Below are positions 4,939 through 8,763 of a stretch of 8,763 nt of DNA, in pieces. Within the stretch, counting starts at the first letter, position 1. The number at the start of each line of letters is the position of its first letter. A program made the position numbers and the translations under genes. The notes beneath the pieces are model-generated. The model did no database searches. It had not been told where the DNA came from and worked only from the letters and a program-made list of their open reading frames with translations. The stretch is from NCBI GenBank assembly GCA_029858245.1, contig JAOUFL010000094.1, positions 1-8,763 of the forward strand, written 5' to 3'. Source of the DNA: Candidatus Zixiibacteriota bacterium. Lineage in GTDB: Bacteria > Zixibacteria > MSB-5A5 > RBG-16-43-9.

Positions 4939-5628
4939 ATGCCCGAGATAATTGTCAAATATGAGGACAAGGTCGTCGAAAGGGTAGTTACTGAGAAAAA
5001 AAGGATCAGCATCGGTAGAACTCAGGACAATGATATCATTCTGGATAATCGGGGGGTTTCCAGAAAACATGCCCAGATAGAATTTATTCCAGACGGTGCA
5101 GTTGTTATTGACAATGAGAGTCTGAACGGGACATTCGTAAACAATCGACGAGTAACTGAAGAACTCCTGCAGGATAACGATCAGATAACCATTGGTAAAT
5201 TTAATCTGGTTTATCGCAAAAATGCAGTGCGTGACCCCCGTATCTCAGATTTAGACGGTACTATGGTTCTCCAGACAAGGAAACAGCAGGAGCTTATCTC
5301 TAAGGATAGAAGAGATTCCGAGATCATTCAGAAGGTCAAGTGTTCGGTACTCATAGGTCAGCATAACGTGGATAAGACAGAATATCCGTTAGACAAGGAA
5401 GTTATAACTATCGGAAAAGGAGATTTTGTAAATATAAAAGCGCATGGCTTTTTCCTGCCCAAGCTGCAGGCTAAAATAGTAAAGGAAAATGATGAGGATG
5501 TGCTGGTCAACCTGGGAAGAAAGGGACTGACCAGGGTAAACGGTGAAGAAGTCCAGAGACACAGGTTAAGAAACGATGATTTGATCCAGATAGGAAAATC
5601 CCTTTTCCGTTTTATTAAAAGGATATAA
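4939..5628 (+). CDS. Tandem FHA-domain protein, phosphothreonine reader
   Basis: This is a soluble 229-residue protein with no signal peptide or membrane segment. The first FHA domain (about 3-93) is canonical: IGR (25-27), SRKHAQIEF (41-49) and LNGTFVNNRRV (62-72) supply the Arg, Ser, His and Asn that bind phosphothreonine. The second region (about 133-229) has the FHA strand pattern, with IGKGDFV (158-164), RVNGEEV (199-205) and DLIQIGKSLFRF (214-225). Its GR is replaced by GK and SxxH by PKLQ, so it probably does not bind phosphothreonine in the usual way. The linker holds SDLDGTMVLQTRKQ (103-116), with Thr108 exposed between the domains, reminiscent of the N-terminal phospho-threonines of GarA-type regulators. 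The next gene follows after 3 bases and a Ser/Thr kinase ends the operon, so binding to phosphorylated kinase or partner is inferred. Confidence 0.88.
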   Translation: MPEIIVKYEDKVVERVVTEKKRISIGRTQDNDIILDNRGVSRKHAQIEFIPDGAVVIDNESLNGTFVNNRRVTEELLQDNDQITIGKFNLVYRKNAVRDPRISDLDGTMVLQTRKQQELISKDRRDSEIIQKVKCSVLIGQHNVDKTEYPLDKEVITIGKGDFVNIKAHGFFLPKLQAKIVKENDEDVLVNLGRKGLTRVNGEEVQRHRLRNDDLIQIGKSLFRFIKRI

Positions 5629-5631
5629 TTG

Positions 5632-6360
5632 ATGCGTTTTGCTTTTTTCTCTGATGTGCACGCCAATCTGGAAGCTTTGAAAAGCGTAATCGGAGATTTT
5701 GAAAAAGAAAAAATAAACAAAACTTTTTTCCTGGGTGACGCTGTTGGGTATGGACCTGAGCCAAACGAGTGTCTCAGCCTGATTCAGAAAACCTCGGAGA
5801 TAAGACTGATGGGAAATCATGATTATGCTGCTCTGGGACTGCTGGATATCAGCTATTTCAATCCATATGCCAAAGAGGCTATTGAATGGACCAGAAAGAA
5901 GCTCAGCGAGAAGAGTATAGAGACTATCTCCGGTTATAAGATAGATTACCGATTTGATATATTTCATCTGGTACATTCCACTCCCAAGGAACCATTAAAC
6001 TGGGATTACGTTTTCTACCTTGAGGAGGCAGAAGAGAATTTTCCCTATTTCAATAACCAGGTTTGCCTGATAGGACATTCCCATTCTCCTTTTATTATAA
6101 AGAAATACCGTGAAAAACGCTGTTTCCTGCACGATGAACCGGAAACCCCGATTGAGGACGGATTCAAATACCTCATAAATATCGGTTCGGTAGGGCAGCC
6201 GCGGGATGGAAACAACAATTGTTGTTATCTGATATATGATTCCGAAGAGAAGAAAGCCTGGCTAAAACGAGTCTCTTATGACCTGAAACGGACCCAGCAG
6301 AAGATGAAAAAAGCAAATCTGCCTTCATATCTTATAGAGAGATTAGCTTTAGGTAAATAA
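5632..6360 (+). CDS. Calcineurin-like metallophosphoesterase, PP2A/ApaH-like group
   Basis: This is a cytoplasmic phosphoesterase of 242 residues with a complete two-metal site: SDVHANLEAL (7-16; Asp8, His10), FLGDAVGYGPEP (33-44; Asp36), GNHD (61-64; Asn62, His63), VHSTP (114-118; His115) and IGHSHSPF (147-154; His149, His151). NIGSVGQPRDGN (183-194) completes the fold. Relatives include COG0639-type proteins annotated as diadenosine tetraphosphatase or protein phosphatase, and YfcE-like phosphodiesterases. The sequence cannot separate these. I place the start at the ATG at 5632, preceded by AAAAGGAT and giving MRFAFFSDVHAN. A TTG directly before it is in frame but too close to matter. It lies 3 bases after the FHA gene and 19 before the kinase, and this context favours a phosphatase role in their signalling. 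Confidence 0.88.
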   Translation: MRFAFFSDVHANLEALKSVIGDFEKEKINKTFFLGDAVGYGPEPNECLSLIQKTSEIRLMGNHDYAALGLLDISYFNPYAKEAIEWTRKKLSEKSIETISGYKIDYRFDIFHLVHSTPKEPLNWDYVFYLEEAEENFPYFNNQVCLIGHSHSPFIIKKYREKRCFLHDEPETPIEDGFKYLINIGSVGQPRDGNNNCCYLIYDSEEKKAWLKRVSYDLKRTQQKMKKANLPSYLIERLALGK

Positions 6361-6379
6361 ATAAACTAGAGGGGTAAAA

Positions 6380-8728
6380 ATGGGGCTTAAAGAGATCTTT
6401 CAGATAAATACTAAAAGCGCATTCTCTGATTGGACCAAAAAAGTATCCGGGTTTATTCTTTATATCCTGATCACTTTTTCAGTTATGGTTTTGTATCTTG
6501 ACCAGCAGGACTGGTTAGAGAAATACAATTTGAAATTCCAGGACTTGGGTTATAAGTTCAGGGGGAAAATTGAACAGGAAAGCGACATAGTTATTTTAGC
6601 TCTCGACCAGAATAGTTTAAACCAGTACGGACGCTGGCCCTGGTCCAGGGACACGATCGCACAGATAGTAGAAAAACTTTCCCGGGCAAATCCCAAAGTG
6701 CTTTATTTGGATTTCTACCTTCCACCGGATATAGTAGAAGATACCTCCGGAGGTACCTATCTTTTAGCTGAAGCCATTAAAAATGCCGGCAATGTTATTT
6801 TACCTCTTTACTTCAATTTCTCGGAAGTTGATTTCACTCCCGTGCGTTATCCTGAGGTTATGCGGTTCTCCAGTCTCTCCAATATATTCGATCCCATAGA
6901 GCTTAGCACCCAGCTTCCTTCCAGAGCAAAAGAGATTTATTATTCCAGTCAGATTCTGACACAATCCGCATCTGCCCTGGGTCATTCCAACCATATACGA
7001 GACCTGGATAACAAAATCCGTTATGAGCAGATGCTCATAGGATTCGATGGTAACTATTATCCATCTGTTTCTTTACAAATAATCCGAAAATATAACCAGC
7101 TGGGAATGGATAAACTGATTATAGATAATGCAGGAAAACTTCGTTTGGGTAATGTTCTTATACCTACAGATAACCAATACAGGTTACCTATCAATTACGC
7201 CGGACCCAAACATAGTTTTAAGTATTATTCAGCCTCCTCCTTGCTTGATGGTTCCTTAAATCCCCAGATCTTCTTCAATAAAATTGTGCTTGTGGGTTTA
7301 ACTGATTATACCACCTCTCAGCTTAAAACCCCGGTATCCTCTTTCCTGCCTGCAGTGGAAAAAACAGCAAATTTGGTTCAGAACATACTTCATAAAAACA
7401 TTTCGAAAACCACAGGCCTGCTGTCGATATTGGATTTCTTACTCCTCATCATAATCGGGACTTTCTGCGCTTTTGTATTACCCAATGTTAACCTGATACA
7501 GAGGTTGGTCATACTTTTTGTTTTCTTCTTTATAGTCTTAAACCTTAACTTCATACTTTTTTCTTCTTTCCATATCATAACCAAACCCTTCTACCCCTTA
7601 CTGGAGCTTTTCCTGTTCATTGTGATTTCTCCAGGAATAAAACCCCAGAGAGTTTCCAAAATTACCAGGAAAAAGGAATTGGAAAAAGAAATATCGATTA
7701 TAAAAGAAAGATTCATCCCGGCTGAACCTGAGCCGGAGAAAACTATGAAACTTGATTTGCCTGAAGAGGATAAAGAAAATTCTTATACACCGCTTTCTTC
7801 TACTCCTGCTTTTAATCCTACCCCCCTACCTGAAGAGAAAACCTCTTCACCAGTAGTGGAGAAAAGTACCTCTCATATCACCTTAAACCGACTTGGGAGG
7901 TACGAGGTTATAGAGGTAATCGGAAAAGGGGCTATGGGTATGGTGTATAAAGGAATAGACCCGGCTATTGACAGAATGGTGGCTTTAAAAACTATACGGA
8001 TTGATAATATCGCCTCCACCGATGACCTGACTGAGTTGAAGGACAGGTTGATAAAGGAGGCTAAAGCAGCCGGCAGATTATCCCATCCCAATATCCTTAC
8101 TATCTACGATGTAGGTCAGGAAGGAGACCTTTATTACATCGCTATGGAGTATCTGGAGGGATATACCCTCGACAGGATGATCCTGAAAAAAACTGACCTC
8201 AATTATAAAATCGTAGCCAAGATCATCATCCAGGTTTGTGAAGCATTGAACTTTGCTCATGAAAATCAGATAGTACATCGGGATATCAAACCTGCCAACA
8301 TCATGATCCTGGACAGTTTCAACATAAAAGTGATGGATTTTGGCATTGCCCGATTTGGCGCTTCCTCGATGACCCAGGATGGAATTGCAGTCGGAACGCC
8401 GAGCTATATTTCACCTGAGATATTAGAAGGGAAACCGGCAGATAAAAGATCCGATATATTCTCTCTGGGAGTGGTTTTATATGAGATCTTAACCGGGCAG
8501 AAACCTTTTAAAGGGGAAGTGCTAAGCGCTTTAATCTACAGTATCTTAAATGACCAGCCGCCCCTGCCATCGGTTTTAAACGATAAAACCCCTGCCATCT
8601 TTGACCGCATCGTGGGTAAAGCCCTGATGAAAAATCCAGAGGAAAGATACCAGAATGCACAGGAGATGCAAGCTCCTTTGAAGGAGTTCATTTCTTCTTT
8701 TGTGGTAACAAGAAGTTTTAAGATATAG
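6380..8728 (+). CDS. CHASE2-domain membrane serine/threonine protein kinase
   Basis: The 782-residue protein has a short cytoplasmic N-terminus, a first membrane segment (22-40), and an extracytoplasmic CHASE2 sensor (about 45-340, with VILALDQNSLNQYGRWPWSR at 71-90). Three membrane segments follow (about 347-367, 373-395 and 402-418), then a Pro/Glu/Ser/Thr-rich linker (425-505) and a Hanks-type kinase (508-775). The kinase looks active: GKGAMGMV (515-522), Lys537 in VALK, Glu560 of helix C, HRDIKPAN (633-640), DFG (653-655), a Thr/Ser-bearing activation loop (662-675), SPE in place of APE (678-680) and SDIFSLG (691-697). CHASE2 is a predicted small-signal sensor, ligand unknown. Thr455 in EKTMKLDL of the linker resembles the TMVL motif of the FHA protein. 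Translation starts at ATG after AGAGGGG. It is the last gene of the three-gene operon. Confidence 0.93.
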   Translation: MGLKEIFQINTKSAFSDWTKKVSGFILYILITFSVMVLYLDQQDWLEKYNLKFQDLGYKFRGKIEQESDIVILALDQNSLNQYGRWPWSRDTIAQIVEKLSRANPKVLYLDFYLPPDIVEDTSGGTYLLAEAIKNAGNVILPLYFNFSEVDFTPVRYPEVMRFSSLSNIFDPIELSTQLPSRAKEIYYSSQILTQSASALGHSNHIRDLDNKIRYEQMLIGFDGNYYPSVSLQIIRKYNQLGMDKLIIDNAGKLRLGNVLIPTDNQYRLPINYAGPKHSFKYYSASSLLDGSLNPQIFFNKIVLVGLTDYTTSQLKTPVSSFLPAVEKTANLVQNILHKNISKTTGLLSILDFLLLIIIGTFCAFVLPNVNLIQRLVILFVFFFIVLNLNFILFSSFHIITKPFYPLLELFLFIVISPGIKPQRVSKITRKKELEKEISIIKERFIPAEPEPEKTMKLDLPEEDKENSYTPLSSTPAFNPTPLPEEKTSSPVVEKSTSHITLNRLGRYEVIEVIGKGAMGMVYKGIDPAIDRMVALKTIRIDNIASTDDLTELKDRLIKEAKAAGRLSHPNILTIYDVGQEGDLYYIAMEYLEGYTLDRMILKKTDLNYKIVAKIIIQVCEALNFAHENQIVHRDIKPANIMILDSFNIKVMDFGIARFGASSMTQDGIAVGTPSYISPEILEGKPADKRSDIFSLGVVLYEILTGQKPFKGEVLSALIYSILNDQPPLPSVLNDKTPAIFDRIVGKALMKNPEERYQNAQEMQAPLKEFISSFVVTRSFKI

Positions 8729-8750
8729 AAAACCTGTTTAGTAAAAGGGC

Positions 8751-8763
8751 GACCTCTCAGGTT
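8751..8763. repeat. Hairpin at the right edge, probably a truncated palindromic element
   Basis: GACCT (8751-8755) pairs with AGGTT (8759-8763) around the loop CTC, with one G.T pair. It is preceded by AAAAGGGC, so a complete copy would continue with GCCC outside the window and make a stem of about 9 bp. AACCTG (8731-8736) also pairs with CAGGTT (8758-8763) as a competing 6-bp stem. It lies 22 bases after the kinase stop and may be the operon's 3' hairpin or another member of the repeat family. Confidence 0.4.

Noticed and set aside
5629..5631. TTG as the start of the metallophosphoesterase
   Set aside because: It directly precedes an ATG at 5632 that is better spaced from AAAAGGAT and gives the usual family N-terminus.

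Overview
The window is bacterial chromosomal DNA of moderate, slightly AT-rich composition. It holds seven complete protein-coding genes and the first 14 codons of an eighth. The gene set and the many small palindromic elements between genes resemble uncultivated anaerobic lineages such as FCB-group or other candidate phyla. No single gene fixes the taxonomy, so that is only an impression. I see no rRNA, tRNA, CRISPR array, transposase or phage gene.

Left part, minus strand. A gene start at 1-42 looks like the N-terminus of the exonuclease VII large subunit (xseA), reading out of the window. Behind it lies a 424-base gap (43-466) filled with six palindromic elements and a near-consensus sigma70-type promoter (340-368) pointing at xseA. 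Next come four minus-strand genes that run, in transcription order, dusB (tRNA dihydrouridine synthase), larB, larC (two of the three biosynthetic enzymes of the nickel-pincer nucleotide cofactor) and an RlmI-type 23S rRNA methyltransferase. dusB and larB are 6 bases apart. larB and larC are separated by 120 bases carrying another palindromic element. The end of larC runs into a further copy, so its last 15 codons are repeat-derived. The partner larE and the client larA are not in the window.

Right part, plus strand. A 114-base divergent promoter region (4825-4938) separates dusB from a compact three-gene operon: a small protein with one canonical and one degenerate FHA domain, a calcineurin-like metallophosphoesterase of the PP2A/ApaH-like group, and a 782-residue membrane Ser/Thr kinase with an N-terminal CHASE2 sensor. 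Together they look like a reader, a possible eraser and a sensor-writer of threonine phosphorylation. That is the best candidate here for an undescribed system. The FHA linker and the kinase juxtamembrane linker each carry a Thr-Met-x-Leu motif that could be the phosphothreonine mark.

The most distinctive structural signal is a family of roughly 50-62 bp compound palindromes (83-144, 263-314, 1722-1782, 2959-3018), most with GTAG...CTAC ends. Each can fold either as one long hairpin or as two side-by-side hairpins. In the two cleanest copies the long form is interrupted by paired GG/GG and CC/CC mismatches that become perfect pairs in the two-hairpin form. Shorter single-hairpin relatives lie at 393-419, 435-464 and 3036-3054, and another hairpin begins at the right edge.
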